DNA of 64,000 nt, from the NCBI RefSeq assembly GCF_034190915.1, contig NW_026947485.1, positions 134,184,337 to 134,248,336 of the forward strand, read 5' to 3'. The DNA comes from Cavia porcellus (Eukaryota; Chordata; Mammalia; Rodentia; Caviidae). Positions 35,110 to 47,200 of the stretch are shown piece by piece. Numbering within the stretch: position 1 is the first letter of the stretch; the number at the start of each line of letters is the position of its first letter. Made by a program: the position numbers and the translations under genes. Under the pieces are notes generated by a model. That model searched no databases. It was not told where the DNA came from and worked only from the letters and a program-made list of their open reading frames with translations.

Positions 35110-35699
35110 GAAGGATTCAAATATATAAAAGTAGGTGGTAATCATGATTCCCCATTATGTGGCCTTGAAGTCTTATAAAGCTTTCACTCATTAGTTGGAA
35201 TGACTTTATTCTGGGCTGCTTGATATTATTGCCTGTGATGAAATCAACAGCTATTTTGAAGAAAACAAGACATCATAATAGCTAGTGCTGATTTAATATC
35301 ATCTTGTTGTGAAGCCCTACCAAACTGTTGCTCTTCTGTCTCCACTAGTTTTGTCATGTGGTATCTTACTGGATTTTATTATGTGATAGAATAAACAACA
35401 ATTTTTATAGGCAAAGAGATTATATAGAAACCATTGTTCATTTTCTGTTAGCTGGTTCTAAATTCCCAGTAATACTTTCTTCCACTTGAATGGTTTCACA
35501 CTGTCTTGATATGTCTGATGCTATCGTATATGAAGTTATACTCAAATACTTCCAGGAAAAAGACACTATGGTAACTACTATTAAGTCGGGTTATTTGGTG
35601 GTGAAGCACTAGGTTGCTGAAATTGTTATGCTTTGACTTGCATTGTTGTGTTGCTATGTCCTCTTTTATCTCAATCTCCCCCTTCTTCATTAAAAAAAT

Positions 35700-35734
<35 letters not shown>

Positions 35735-36549
35735 TAATAAAGGGTAAAAAATAAAAAAATTAGCAGGATATATTATATAACTCTTTTGATTTCCTATTAA
35801 CTTGATTTGAAGTCCTGTATTACTCCCACTATCTTGTTTTTATTGATTAGACTCTGTTCCATTCTGTCTGATAGTATCAAGTTTGAGGATATAGGTAACT
35901 ATTTTGAAGGCAATAAGATTCACTATGATGCCCATTCTGGTTTGACTATTATCTTCTTTTGAAGTACTGTAATGTTTACAATGTTTAGGTTTTATTGGTC
36001 TCATTCTATACTGTTTTGTTCAAATTTATTATACCTAATAATATAGACAATTCTTTTTAAGGAAGCAAGTGGCATTATGGTAACCATTGCTGATAACATT
36101 GTACTCTGTTTTTATATCATGTACTACGTCTATCCTTCATTTTGACTGACAGCTTTGCTTTGTCATATTTGGTTTTATTTTCTTCCAAAAAAAAGTAATA
36201 AGTAGTACTCAAAATATGTAAATTTTGTTTTAAAAAAAGAGAGGAAGAAAAAGTGCTCTAAAGGATACAACTGCAAGTGTGTTTAGGTGTGTTAGGATAG
36301 ATGACCATATTAATGTTCTTGGTTGGATCATTGAACACAACTGTTTGCAGTCTCACTGTTTGAATGTCCACTTTGTATGCTTTGATCCTGTGACTTGAGC
36401 AACTATTTCTAAGATGACAATGTGTAATCTATTAACTAATGATTTCTTACTGTTTTTGTTTGTAGTCCTGTATTACTTGTACCCTTACACTGTTTTGTCT
36501 TGTTTTGTTTTGTTTTTTCTTTTTTTTTCTTTTAAATAAATTTTTTTTA
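35110..36549 (+). repeat. L1 3' UTR with degenerate ~150-bp tandem units
   Basis: Related blocks occur near 35257 ('aacaagacatcataatagct'), 35411, 35554 ('gacactatggtaactac'), 35907 ('aagattcactatgatgccc') and 36061 ('gtggcattatggtaacc'), most about 143-154 bp apart. A TTTA tract interrupts the array. The final 450 bp, including the purine-rich 'aaaaaaagagaggaagaaaa' near 36230, matches the end of the HAL1-like element on the minus strand at 18500-18960. Confidence 0.7.
35699..35735 (+). repeat. (TTTA)n microsatellite
   Basis: About nine TTTA units within the L1 3' UTR. Confidence 0.95.
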
Positions 36550-36829
36550 AAAAGACCTAAATTTAGGGACTTCTAAAAGTGAAAGCACAAAGCCTAATTC
36601 AATAAAATAAAATCACAATGGAAAAATAAGTAAAATACCCAATGAAAATCACAAAAGTAAAACAAAATACCCAAAGAAAAATGCAAACCTATTAAGTAAA
36701 CTAAAATCAGAATAGATGACAAATAAAATACTGAAAAAATAATAGTTAACTATTGTATTGCTGAAAGAGCAGAATTGGATTTGGAACTGAAAAGAATCCT
36801 ACATACAAAACAAAGGTACCAACTATTCT

Positions 36830-37295
36830 TTCTTTTTTCAACTTAGACCTGAGTCTCACAAATTTTAGTGGGATATATTTGCTCTGCTATAGCAAAAGCC
36901 AAAAAATTAATATTCTTATTCCTTATTATCTTTCATTATATTTCAAAATGAGTGTGAACAAATACTTTCTAATGTTGCAGTTTATTTTATCTTAATGCTT
37001 TCTCAACCTTTAAAGTTGATGTATTTATCTTATGTGATTTTTCTTGAAGAAATGTTCCATTAATCTAAATTAACAAAGATATTAGAAAATTTTCTAAGTG
37101 GTATTTTTAAAATCTCTACGATAATTGGTCATTTTTATTTTTTTCTTCTTTATATTTAAGTATTTTTATTGGTTTTGCTAGAGATTATTTTTCCAAAAGA
37201 ATCAGCCTTTGTTTTAATTTTTAAAATCGGTTTATTTTCTAGTGTATTTTAAAGATTCTTAACAATCTATGTTATTTTCTTTCTTGGTTTTTTAG
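36830..37295 (-). mobile_element. Old antisense L1 ORF2 relic
   Basis: The plus strand shows 'ggttttgctagagatta', 'ccaaaagaatcagcctttg' and 'tctagtgtattttaaag', the reversed order of an L1 ORF2 segment ahead of the RT domain. AT-rich and diverged. Confidence 0.6.
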
Positions 37296-37296
37296 A

Positions 37297-37490
37297 TGTA
37301 TCATTATAGGTTAAATACTGTGTTCCAAAAATACACATGATGTCTTGGTTTTCCTTACCTTCCTTCCCTGAGTCCAGTTCAGGGTGTATGTGTATATTTC
37401 AGAAGTGGTTGGTCCTTTAAAAGGCAATTAAGGTTAAATGTCATTATTAGGTGAGATCTAATCTAACCTAGTTGCTGTTATGAGAGAAGA
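37297..37490 (+). mobile_element. MLT1-type LTR fragment
   Basis: 'aggttaaatactgtgttcc', then 'ggtcctttaaaaggcaatta', 'gttaaatgtcattattaggt' and 'gagatctaatctaacc' follow the 5' half of an MLT1-type LTR. Truncated. Confidence 0.5.
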
Positions 37491-37993
37491 TGGTTAGGGC
37501 AAAATCACTCACAGGGGAAAAAAAAAAAAAACAACAACTGTGATGGCACAAGAAGAGCTATCTTTAAGAAAAAAGTTCTTTAAAAAATTATCCCTTCATC
37601 CCTGTGAACAACTCGGATCATTACTTCTAGCTCTCCTAATCGTGAAAAAATAAATTTCTACTGTTTAGCTCACTCATTTTGCAATATTTTGTTCAGGAAT
37701 TAACAAACAATGCAATACAATATATATTTAAACTTGATACATTTTTTATTATACAGAGTCACAATACATAAGTGAATACTTGATGAATTTTCATGAATTG
37801 AACAAAATCATATGACCAGATGTGTTTACCAAGTAACTGACCATTACAAACGCCCAAAATCTGTCTTATACTTTCTTCCAAGTCTATGAGTGTCTCTTTA
37901 CTTCTCCTGGCCTAAATCAAACACTAATATGATTTATAATTATATAATCTATGATAGGATTATTTCCAAAAGATGAAAAATACTTCCATAAGA

Positions 37994-38319
37994 TGAGAAA
38001 TATAAAACAAAAAGTGGCCTTTATTCTGAGAACATGGAGAGAGATGACCGGCACCCCCCACCGCTGGAGTCCGATGATCTCTCAGGCGGACACATGGTGT
38101 GGGGGTATGTAAGTAGCCTCGGTTTGGGGTGGAACCTAAGGCGGCCATTAGGGATGCACAGGTAGCCCATTTGTCCTACGTTTGGCGCCATAGGTAAATT
38201 CCCAGGGGCGGGAAGATGGCGTCTCAGGTAAATTCCTAGGGGCGGGGGAGAAAGGGGCTTCCTGCTTCCCATTGAGGCTTTCTTGGCTACAGTGTCCTGT
38301 CTGGGCCAAAACCCTTTCA
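37994..38319 (-). mobile_element. Probable class I ERV solo LTR
   Basis: A GC-rich block in AT-rich surroundings. On the minus strand it starts TGAAAGGG (38319), the start typical of gamma-type LTRs. It has two direct repeats containing GGGGCGGG on the plus strand (38192-38212 and 38226-38246), an AATAAAGG signal near 38025 and a TCTCA end near 37994. I could not find a convincing 4-bp target duplication, so the ends are approximate. No internal sequence is visible. Confidence 0.6.
38192..38246 (-). promoter_or_regulatory. Duplicated GC-box block in the LTR U3
   Basis: AGGTAAATTCC(C/T)AGGGGCGGG occurs twice, 34 bp apart. The GGGGCGGG cores fit Sp1-type sites, and enhancer duplications in U3 are common in gamma-type LTRs. 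The regulatory role is inference. Confidence 0.5.
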
Positions 38320-38660
38320 ATCTAATTTTGTGGTGTTTTTTACTATTAAAATGTAAATAATATAGCATATCTTGTTTTGTATGCTTTCATCAACATTATT
38401 TTTATTAAATCCACATTATTCAATATATTATCAAATTATCTAGTTGTTTTTCTGTACATACCACTAGGTAAACATAAACATCTCTCCATTATATTGCCAT
38501 AATTAATTTTAGGCTAACCTAGATATACTTATAGTGCATATTCTGGTGTATATCCTTTGGTGAAAAATATATTCACTTTTATATTGACTATAAACTTGAA
38601 TGAAATATTTGAAACATAAAGTATGTACATGTTAAGCTTTAGTAGATTTTTCTAAACTGT

Positions 38661-38987
38661 TGTTATGGTTTAGATCAAGAATGAGCCCCAAAAGTTATGA
38701 GGTCAGAGGCAGGGCTTTGAAAGTTGATTGGGCCATGATTGTTAGGTAGGGTTTCCTTGGAAGCAGATCACTGGAGGAAAGAATTTGGAAAGACAATTTG
38801 TCTCTCTGCCTCCCTCCTTTTCTCTTTGTTTCTTGACTGTCACGGTATAAGCAGCTTTCCTCTGTGTAAGTCCTTATGACCTTGGAGGCAGTCAACCAGG
38901 GAGTGTAGGCAGCAGTCAAAATAAATCCGTTCTGTAAATTGTGAGTACTGGGTATTTTATTCCAGGAATGAAAAAGTAACCAAGACA
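38661..38987 (+). mobile_element. MaLR (MST/MT-type) LTR, likely 5' LTR
   Basis: It starts TGTTATGGTTTAGATC and ends AACCAAGACA, with an AATAAA near 38920. ACTGT and AGTGT flank the ends (4 of 5 match; 5 bp is usual for ERVL/MaLR). Internal-type sequence follows directly. Confidence 0.75.
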
Positions 38988-40911
38988 AGTGTTGCCACCA
39001 GACAAATGAAGTAGATTGCTGTGACTACACCTGTCCATGTGATTCAGAAGTCTTTGAATGTGGTTCATGGAAGGAGTTTTGAGATACTAGCTAGAGAAGC
39101 TCTAAATTGCTATAAGCTGATCTTGATGGGGGAATCCTGGTTAGAGCTCAGAAGATCAGAATGATGAAAAATTGCTCGTGATATGTGAGTTAGGAAAAAA
39201 ACATTTCCATTGGCCTTTGAACTCAAGACCATGTGTGTTATGCTCTCGGACAAAATTTGCCTTCATTTTGCTTTGTATTCTGAGATTCTTTTGTAGACTG
39301 AGGTTAAGGGTAGAAGAACAATTAATCTGGCAAGGGAATTTCAAGGTAGTCCACTCTTATGGCTGTACTAATGGGAGTTTTGTCTATATTTACTGTGAGG
39401 GCCAGTATCAAAAGTAGTGCAGCCTAATTTGAAAATTTTGCTGATGGTCAATGTAGTGGTTGATTGATTGTGTCAATTTGAAACATTTAGAAGTTAACTA
39501 AATTGGGTTTAACAACTCTACACCCAAGGATGTAGAAGAAGACCCACCCTAGGGTGGCTCATCACCTGGAGGTATAAAAGGGAAGGAGGAAGGACAAATA
39601 CATTCCATTCTTGGGAGAAGCTCCAGTCTTCACCTCTGGTTTGGAGTCCTCTCCTGGCTTCCAGTGTAGACTCTTCAGCTTTCCAGCATAGACTCTTCAT
39701 CCTTTCATCACGGAGCCTTCGGCCTTCTGTCACAGACCCATCAGTCTGCTGATGTGGACTTGCACAAGACACTAAGGTGAACTCAGACCTTGGATTGAAT
39801 CCTTCTGCCTCCAGTGTGTAGACAACCTCTGCACGCTTCCTCATCAGACTCTGTGGCTGACCATCATAAGCCAATCTTGTTTCTTTTATATCTGCCTATC
39901 TCATAGTATATCTGTCCTCTCTAGTAAAATTCTGACTAATAGAGTCAGAAAAGAAGCTCATGTAAAGTCATGTCATGTAAAGCTGAGGCCCATAGTTTTA
40001 GCCAAGAAAAGCTTGGTTGCTGAAAATCTTACTATTAAAAAAGCAGTCAAAGAATTTGCATCTGAGCAATGCAAAATATGCCTTGAGGGCATCCCCATAA
40101 TCAGCAAGATTTAAATGTGCAAAAGTGAAAGACAGTGTTTTGAGAACAGTGATCTAGGCTGTGAAGGGCATGTGAAGGGCTGCCTTAGATTCAGTTCACA
40201 GGGCTCAGCCATCCTGACACTCAAAGGTCTCTGCAATCATGTAGGCAGACACTGATGTCATCTGCATGGTGGTGATTTTACTAGGATGCACGGTGCAAAA
40301 ATTATGAGCTAGGGAGGCTTCCAGTGTGACTCCAGAAGAAGGACTAAGAAGCCAGATAGTTTGCACCAAAGAAGGTAGTGGGCTAGGAAAGCTGTGAGAG
40401 TGAAATTGAAAGTGCTGCATAACCCACAGGAAACTGGGGAACCAGAGAAAGGCTGTGGAATGTCTTCTGAGGAACCCTGCAGGCAATGAGCTAACTGGAG
40501 AGGGGGGCCATAAAGGATGCAAACAACAATGCCAAGAGGAGGTGGCCTCTCAGGCTATTTGGAGTTCACATCTTATCACAGCTTTTTCCCTGTGTGCTAG
40601 ACATGGAAATACAGGATTTAATGTTTGCCCTGCTGGCTTTCAGTCTTGTTTTATTCCTATTCATTTCTTTCCTCTTATTTTTCCCTTTTGAAATAGGAAC
40701 ATTTACACTTTGCCATTTTAAGATGATTGTATTTAACTTTCTTTGTGATTTTTGCAAGGGCCAATAGCTAGTGGTTTGCTTGCATTATCAGAGGGGACTG
40801 TGGATATGAATTTTTCAGCAATGCTGGCACAGTTAAATCTTTGGAGACACTGAGAGTCTAAGTGCATTTTGCATAAGCAATAGTATGAGTCATTTGGGAG
40901 ATGGGTCAAAA
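38988..40911 (+). mobile_element. MaLR internal region, interrupted by an MLT2-type LTR
   Basis: The sequence after the LTR resembles MaLR internal regions: 'ctgtgactacacctgtcca' early, and at the 3' end 'tttcccttttgaaatagga', 'ttggagacactgagagtc' and 'tttgggagatgggtcaaa', the last just before the next LTR. MaLR elements have no functional genes of their own, and none is seen. The open frames in this stretch are short and unrelated to retroviral proteins. Confidence 0.65.
39452..39943 (+). mobile_element. MLT2-like ERVL LTR nested in the MaLR
   Basis: It starts TGTAGTGGTTGATTG with 'tgtgtcaatttg' and ends 'ttctgactaatag', the diagnostic ends of MLT2-type LTRs. A TATAAAAG box lies near 39573. 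GTCAA (39447-39451) and GTCAG (39944-39948) are a plausible 5-bp target duplication. Inside, short GACTCTTCAGC / GACTCTTCATC units repeat. Confidence 0.8.
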
Positions 40912-41262
40912 TGTTATGGAATAGAACAAGAATCATCCCTACAAAGCTCTCCTGGGCTCGCAGGGTAGGATTTGGAAAGCAGTTGCATCATGTGGGCACT
41001 ACAGCTGAGTTGTTTGGAGTGGGGCCTCATTGGAAGTGAGTCCTGAGGTAGGAGGCCTATATAGCCCCTTCCTGCCCCTCTCCCATCTCTCTGCTTCCTG
41101 GCTTATATGACGTGAGAAATTTTCCTCTGTCCAGGCTTTTCAATTACCCTGTTTCTAGCATGAAACCTATAGACCAAAATCTTTAAAAATTGTGAGCTTA
41201 AATAAAATAGTCTAAGTTTACTAGGTACTGGGTATTTTGTCTCTGCAGTTAGAGGATGACTA
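40912..41262 (+). mobile_element. MaLR LTR, likely 3' LTR
   Basis: It starts TGTTATGGAATAGAAC directly after the internal region, has a TATATAG box near 41059 and AATAAAAT near 41202. It shares general MaLR organisation with the 38661 LTR but is quite diverged from it, so the pairing as one provirus is likely rather than certain. Confidence 0.6.
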
Positions 41263-41341
41263 TGATCTCTATTTTCCAATGTTGGCTGGCCACAGTAATC
41301 AGTAAATGGCTGGCCATTTACAGTCCACAGAATCATAGTTC

Positions 41342-41716
41342 TGTGGTTTAGACTTAAAATGTCCACTGGAAGTCTCATGTGTTCAGAGGTGGAGATTTCA
41401 GAAGATTGTTAGATATGGGGGTGCTGTACTCACCAGCAGATTAACCCATCAGTGTGTGGGTAGCTGAGTGCACTGGTATGAGGTGGCACCTGGTAACAAG
41501 GGGCTACATTGCTGGGAGCATTGTGTGGAAAGATGCATTCTTGGCCTTGGCCCCTTCCTCTCTCTCTGCTTCCTGTCTGCCGTGGTTGATCAGCACTGGT
41601 CCACAATGTTGCTTCTGCCTCTGAACTGGTGAGCATGAACTGTGAGCCTAAATAAAATTCTCGTTTTACTTTCAAGTGTATTTTCATGGCTTAGTGACCA
41701 GAAGGCTGACTGAGGT
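41342..41716 (+). mobile_element. Second MaLR (MT/ORR1-like) LTR
   Basis: It starts TGTGGTTTAGACTTAAAATG, passes a CT-rich 'ccttcctctctctctgcttc' segment and 'gtgagcctaaataaaattc' (polyadenylation signal), and ends near 'gactgaggtaca'. A separate insertion from the preceding provirus. Confidence 0.6.
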
Positions 41717-41744
41717 ACACACCATCAACGATTCTGGTGTTTTT

Positions 41745-42130
41745 CATCTTCTCATTGATCTACTCTGGTGGATATGCGCTGGTCTATTATTAACGTTTCA
41801 ATTTGCATTTTCTTGATAACTAATGAAGCTGGGCACATGTTTGTGTTGTTTATTGGCTACTTTAATTTCCTCTTTATGAAACTTTTTGTTGAAGTATTTT
41901 TCCTACTTTGAATTTAGATAGTCTTCTTTTTTTGGCACATTACTCTTGTTTCTTATCCTTTGAATTGTTGTTCATTTACCTTTTGTCTGCTTTTATAGTT
42001 TGCATTTCTTGTTGGAAGTGTTATCTATTATTCATCTTTTTGGTAGTTTTTTGTTATAGCACTTTTTATTGGTATTTCATTAGGAAGCATGTTTATTCTT
42101 TTCTTTGTCTCAAGGGTAGTTAATCATGTT
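41745..42130 (-). mobile_element. Old antisense L1 3'-end relic
   Basis: 'ttcatcttctcattgatc', 'caatttgcattttcttgata', 'actaatgaagctgggcac' and 'tgttgaagtatttttcctac' follow the reversed L1 ORF2 C-terminal order. Confidence 0.6.
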
Positions 42131-43785
42131 TCATGATTAGAAAATATAGAATCAATACCCAGGAGATAAAAGAGATATTTCCAAAATGCTTTAGAATATG
42201 TGCTTATTCATCTTAGCCCAATTTTTTTTTCAAGTATTCTTATGGAGTGTTTAATGGTACTTTATGTAATTAAGACTGAAAAGATTAAATAACTGTATTT
42301 GTATTAAATATTCTATATATTTAATGTACATTGTATGTGTAAACAAACCATATAATAGTTTCTTTCAACACTTACCAGTGTGTATTTTATATTTGTCATT
42401 CAAAATTTATACTTAAGAATAATATCAACTATAAAGCAAGTATAAAATGTAATTTAATATCATAAAAGCTATGTAGGCTTTGTATTATTAATCTGTTCAT
42501 TCTATAAGTATGGTTTGGTGGTTACAAAAACAAAGTATATAAGTTAATCCCATTATCTAGAAAATTTAGGAGATGAGAAAAATACAGTAGTTTGAGAACC
42601 AATTGCACAAGAAAGTAAATATATTTATAAAATTTAGCAAACAATTAAGCCAGAAGGTAGCATGAGCTCTACTGAAGAATATGTTGAGAACAGAGTCAGT
42701 CTGTGATTTATAGATCATCTAGTCCAACAATTCTTAACCTTTGTATTCATTTCAGTGAATTATTCTTTAATAATCTACCCTTCAAACAAAAGTCTGATTT
42801 ATGATTCTATAGCAATATATTAAAAATTGGAAGTGACACAGATAATAAAAACACTGAATCTTTAAAATAAATGTATGATAAATGCTCTAAAAAAGGAAAT
42901 GGTACTGGTTATTTGATGCTTTTTCCTTTTTTAACAGTTGTCTACACTGGGATCTATAGTACAAGACTAATTCAGTTCAAGACAGAATTCTCTTCTAAAG
43001 AATGTTTCCTACTGAACCCATACTCTGGCTTACAGGCAGTGGTATGGATCTCTATTGCTGTATGGATTTCCTATTATGGAAAGTTTCATGGGCATGTCCT
43101 AAAGCATAATGAAAGCATTTGTCTCCTAATAAGACACTAGCATGTTGCAGGAAACCATCAGATCTTTAATGGAAGCATGTTCAATATGTCAAAACATTTT
43201 TATGCTATATAATGTTGACTACCACACAATAAACTTCAATATCATTTAAACCATAAAATCTCATCATTTTTACTTTATATTAATAATTGTCTTTGGTTCA
43301 TTTTCCAAAAGAAAATATAGACTGAATGTATGTTTTCACAACCCACAGATTTACTCCAGGATACTTTATAAATCTCTACTTTCATATAATTTCTTTAACT
43401 TCCTTTTGATAAATCATAATTGGATTGTTCTTTTTTATACCTTGACATTGCTACTATTATTGTACGGCTAAGAAGATATATTATTTTGTTTCACTTTAGC
43501 CTTAGATCCTGACTTCTCTTTTACCCAATATTAAATCCTGCTCTGAAGACATGCAGGATTATGCTAAATTTTCCATAATGCTGTTCTAACCTGGACATCA
43601 TTTATCCTATATAGAAATATTTACCAGGACATTTGAACAGCACAACAAGGAAGAAGGTTATGTGCTTTGGTTGGAAAAAAATATTATAAATTTGAGATTG
43701 AAAAATGTAATTTTCATTTAAGAAGAAATATGTAATTAAGGAGAAAGTAAATTTGGAGACTTAGGATTTAGAAATATTTGCTTTA
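42131..43785. other. Unassigned AT-rich sequence
   Basis: No repeat or gene recognised. The 89-codon frame at 42871-43140 has no domain. Confidence 0.45.
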
Positions 43786-43789
43786 GATT

Positions 43790-44260
43790 TTAAAAAGTGA
43801 GTCTGATTTATTTCACTTAAATTAGAGTTCAAGGTACATCCATTTACCTAAAAATGTCTCAAGTTTATCCTTCTTCATGATAGACTAACACTCCACTGTA
43901 TATTAAAAACCCACTTTTTCTTTAATCAGTTAGTTGTTGATGGGCATCTGGACTGTTTCCAAGATTTGGCTATTACAAATTGTGTTGCTATAAACATGGG
44001 TGCACATACATCTCTATAGTATAATGCTGTTAATTCTTTTAGGAAGATACCAAGAAGGGAAATTGCTGAGTCAAAAGGAATCTTCCTGATTTTCATGGTG
44101 CTTACATACTTTATAATCCCAACAACAGTGGAGAAGGGTTCCTTTCCTCCACAGCCCTGCTAGCATTTGTTATTGGTTGGTTTCTTGATGGTAGCCATTC
44201 TTTCTGAAGCAAAATGGAATCTGAGTCATTTTAACTTGCATTTCTTGAATGGCCAAAAAT
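43790..44260 (-). mobile_element. Old antisense L1 3'-end relic
   Basis: Contains 'tgttgatgggcatctggact', 'ctataaacatgggtgcacat', 'cccaacaacagtggagaagg' and 'ttgcatttcttgaatgg', the standard reversed L1 tail. The A/G-rich stretch after it (44290-44550) may be an unrelated L1 3' end. Confidence 0.8.
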
Positions 44261-47200
44261 ACTTAATGTTTCCTGTCTGTGAGAAACCAAAAACATACAT
44301 TAAGGACCAAAATGAATGATTAGACTTAGGGAAGGAGCAAGAAAATGCTCAACTGAGAAGAGCAACAAGGGAGGAGAGGAGAGATATAAAATAAAAGGAA
44401 AAAAACAATGGAAGCAAAAAATGGAAAGAACACGCTTGCAGTTGGGGAGGCGAGGATAGGTTCAAGGGTGGGGAGGAAAATGGAGAAAAATTCAGATATG
44501 AATGTATTCAACATGATGACGAATATGTACTACTAAAAATAAAGTTTAAAATGACACATTCTAAATGTTTCACTGTCTAACTGACAGAGAATCTATTGGA
44601 CAAGTAGTCTGTGAAAATATTATTTTAAAAAGCTGAGAAAGAGGGAATAAGAAATTTGACAAACTTTAAATGATCAGACCTCAGTGGTGAAATGCATGTA
44701 CAGCACCTATGTTAATAGTTAGGGGTTTCTGTAATATGCTACTTTTAAGACAAAATATAGTACAATTTCTATGAGCTGAACAATTCTCATGCATTCACTT
44801 AGATTCCAGTTCATTTTAGGCTCCGCTGTGCACGGATGGCAGGTGGGTGGCAGCTGACCCGAGGAGGGCTCTGAAGCCTGAAGGGTCACGGCTCTAAAGA
44901 TGAAAGGTCACAGGAGTAGAGCGCTTGCCTAGCAGGCGGGACTCTGATTTCCATCCTCTCATCTTCGTCACCACCCACCATTGTCATAGTAAAACTTCAG
45001 GGTCAAGTGTGGGAAGGAGGACACCAAGGGTTAACTTCCAGCAAAGTGCTGTGTGTGGATCTATCATCAGGGCTTCTGAAGGATGTCGCATGATTTCCTT
45101 AAAGCATCATGATAACTGAGCCAGGCCAGGCAGGATTTCAGCTTCCAGGAAAAGAGGAAGCTTGCAACAGAGAATGACAGGCAGAATGCAAGCTTAACTT
45201 TTATAGTGAAGAAAATATTGTTTAGGGGAGGGTGTGTTTGCTTTGTCTGTCTGATACAAGTGTCCAGAAGGCGTTAATTAAGGAACTTAAGACATTTAAA
45301 TAAACATTCCTGAAATATGACTCAGGAAGATCATGTCGTAAAAAGAAGAAATGAGAATTCAAAATATTAGGAAGATGAAGTCACCAATAAATACTGCATT
45401 CTTGTTTATGCACTGTTCTTTGGTAATTTGGGTTACCTTTACTCAATACCTGAGATCTCAGGGAAAGATACAGTTATGAAATTCAAATTCTAAACCATAA
45501 AAGCCCAGAGCGAGACTCCTGTAAGTCTTATCTGGATATATTAGATCTCCTTTATTTTCCCTTTAGACTACCTATCATATCATTGTTTTTAACTCTAAGC
45601 ACATATGAGTTAAAATGTAAGAGACAGCAATGTTTCTTCAGAAAGACTAATACTGGAAGAGCAAAAGTTAGCATGAGTAGAGACACAACAACTGTATGTA
45701 CTTGTACATACTGAATTTAATACTATTCAGTAAGTTAATAGTAACTGATTGTCTCAGTATAGATCTTTTTGACATGTTTTTCCTTTTCACTAATATAAAC
45801 ATGAAACTGTTTATGAACAGCTGCCTCATTACAAAAGTGCTGAGCTACCCTTTCCTGTGTCCATGCTGATTAGGGGATGGAAACCTGCTCAGTTCCAGAG
45901 TACAAGAGGTTGGCTCCGGAAAATTTTTGTACACCATGACAACCTAATTAGGAATTCAGATAGAAATGTATCCTCTGTATCAGAATTTATAACTGTCTTC
46001 TCAAGCTCATATTGTAAAGGAATAAATTTGGATCCTACTTGCAAGAATAAATCTCACAATATGAAATTGCTATTGATTTCAAATATACTCTTCCAGAAGT
46101 AAATACACGATTTCCTCTATACCATATGTAAATTAACTGTTACAAATTTGTCTAATGTAGATAATCTGCCTAGATAGACAAACGATAAATTTTTAGTATT
46201 TTTATTAATATCAACAACAAAACATAAAATATTGTTATAAATAATTATTAAATATGCACTTATAGAGATAGGCACAGGATATAGAATTAGTAAAGAGAAG
46301 AGAGTCATTGTTCTGTTTTTCCTCTGAGAATGAATGACTTTCTAGAGGAGGTGCTTATGCAAACAAAGTTTCAGGGAATGAATGGGAGTTTGCCAGAAAG
46401 GAATTGGAAAGCATATCTGCCCACCTTCAAGTCTAACAACGGTAGTGCAAGCATAGGCAACTGAAATTAGTTCAATATAGTTGGATTATAAATCTAGAAC
46501 GAATGATAGGAGCTGAGGCTGAAGAAGAGTGAAGTTACTAGCTTATAGGGATGTTTTGGGCTTTGCTGAGGAAGTTGGATTTATTCTATAACTAATGGAA
46601 AACCACTAATTGGTTTGAAACATGGCTATGATGTCTTTATTTTACATTGTGGCAAAATCACTTTAAGGGCAGATCTGGAGAAAGATGAGGGAAAGAAATC
46701 TTAGTCAGGAAGCAGCTGTCCATGTCTGCAGTGGTGATGGTATATATTTAGATACAGACAATAAAAAAGAAAATAATTTAAGTGGAAAGTTATTTCAGAG
46801 GTAACAATATAGAGGAAGTGATCAGCATAGATAAAATATCCTGTATAATTTACTGTGACACAAAAATTGCTAAAAGCAAAATGCTAAGAATATTCCTACT
46901 TGTAGTGCAGATATTTATAAAAATATAGTAAGAAACTGAGAAAGTGAAATAGGAAAATGACCCCGAAGATAATGGATCCACGTCTCTTTCTGCATTCCTT
47001 TGTCATATTTGCTTTGGAAAACATTCATTTTTTTCTGATGAATCTTTTTCCTGCACAGTACCACATTACATGTATTTGAAGAACTTATTAACGGTCATTT
47101 GCACATTATTCTGAACAAATTCCTACTGAGATTTTTTTCCTTAAGTGATTTAGAAATTTTTTCACATATTGTTAAAACATTAAGTGAAGAATGTGGGACT

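Larger units (their letters stand above)
29965..36549 (+). mobile_element. Full-length LINE-1 with target-site duplication
   Basis: The element carries a 5' UTR with tandem monomers, broken ORF1 and ORF2, and a 1.4-kb 3' UTR, about 6.58 kb in all. AAAAGACCTAAAATT at 29950-29964 and AAAAGACCTAAATTT at 36550-36564 (14 of 15 identical) form the target duplication, so this is one insertion with its 5' end preserved. Such low divergence of the duplication suggests a moderately young insertion, although the coding regions have already decayed. A late T-rich stretch with AAATAAA (36535-36540) replaces a clean poly(A) tail. Confidence 0.9.
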
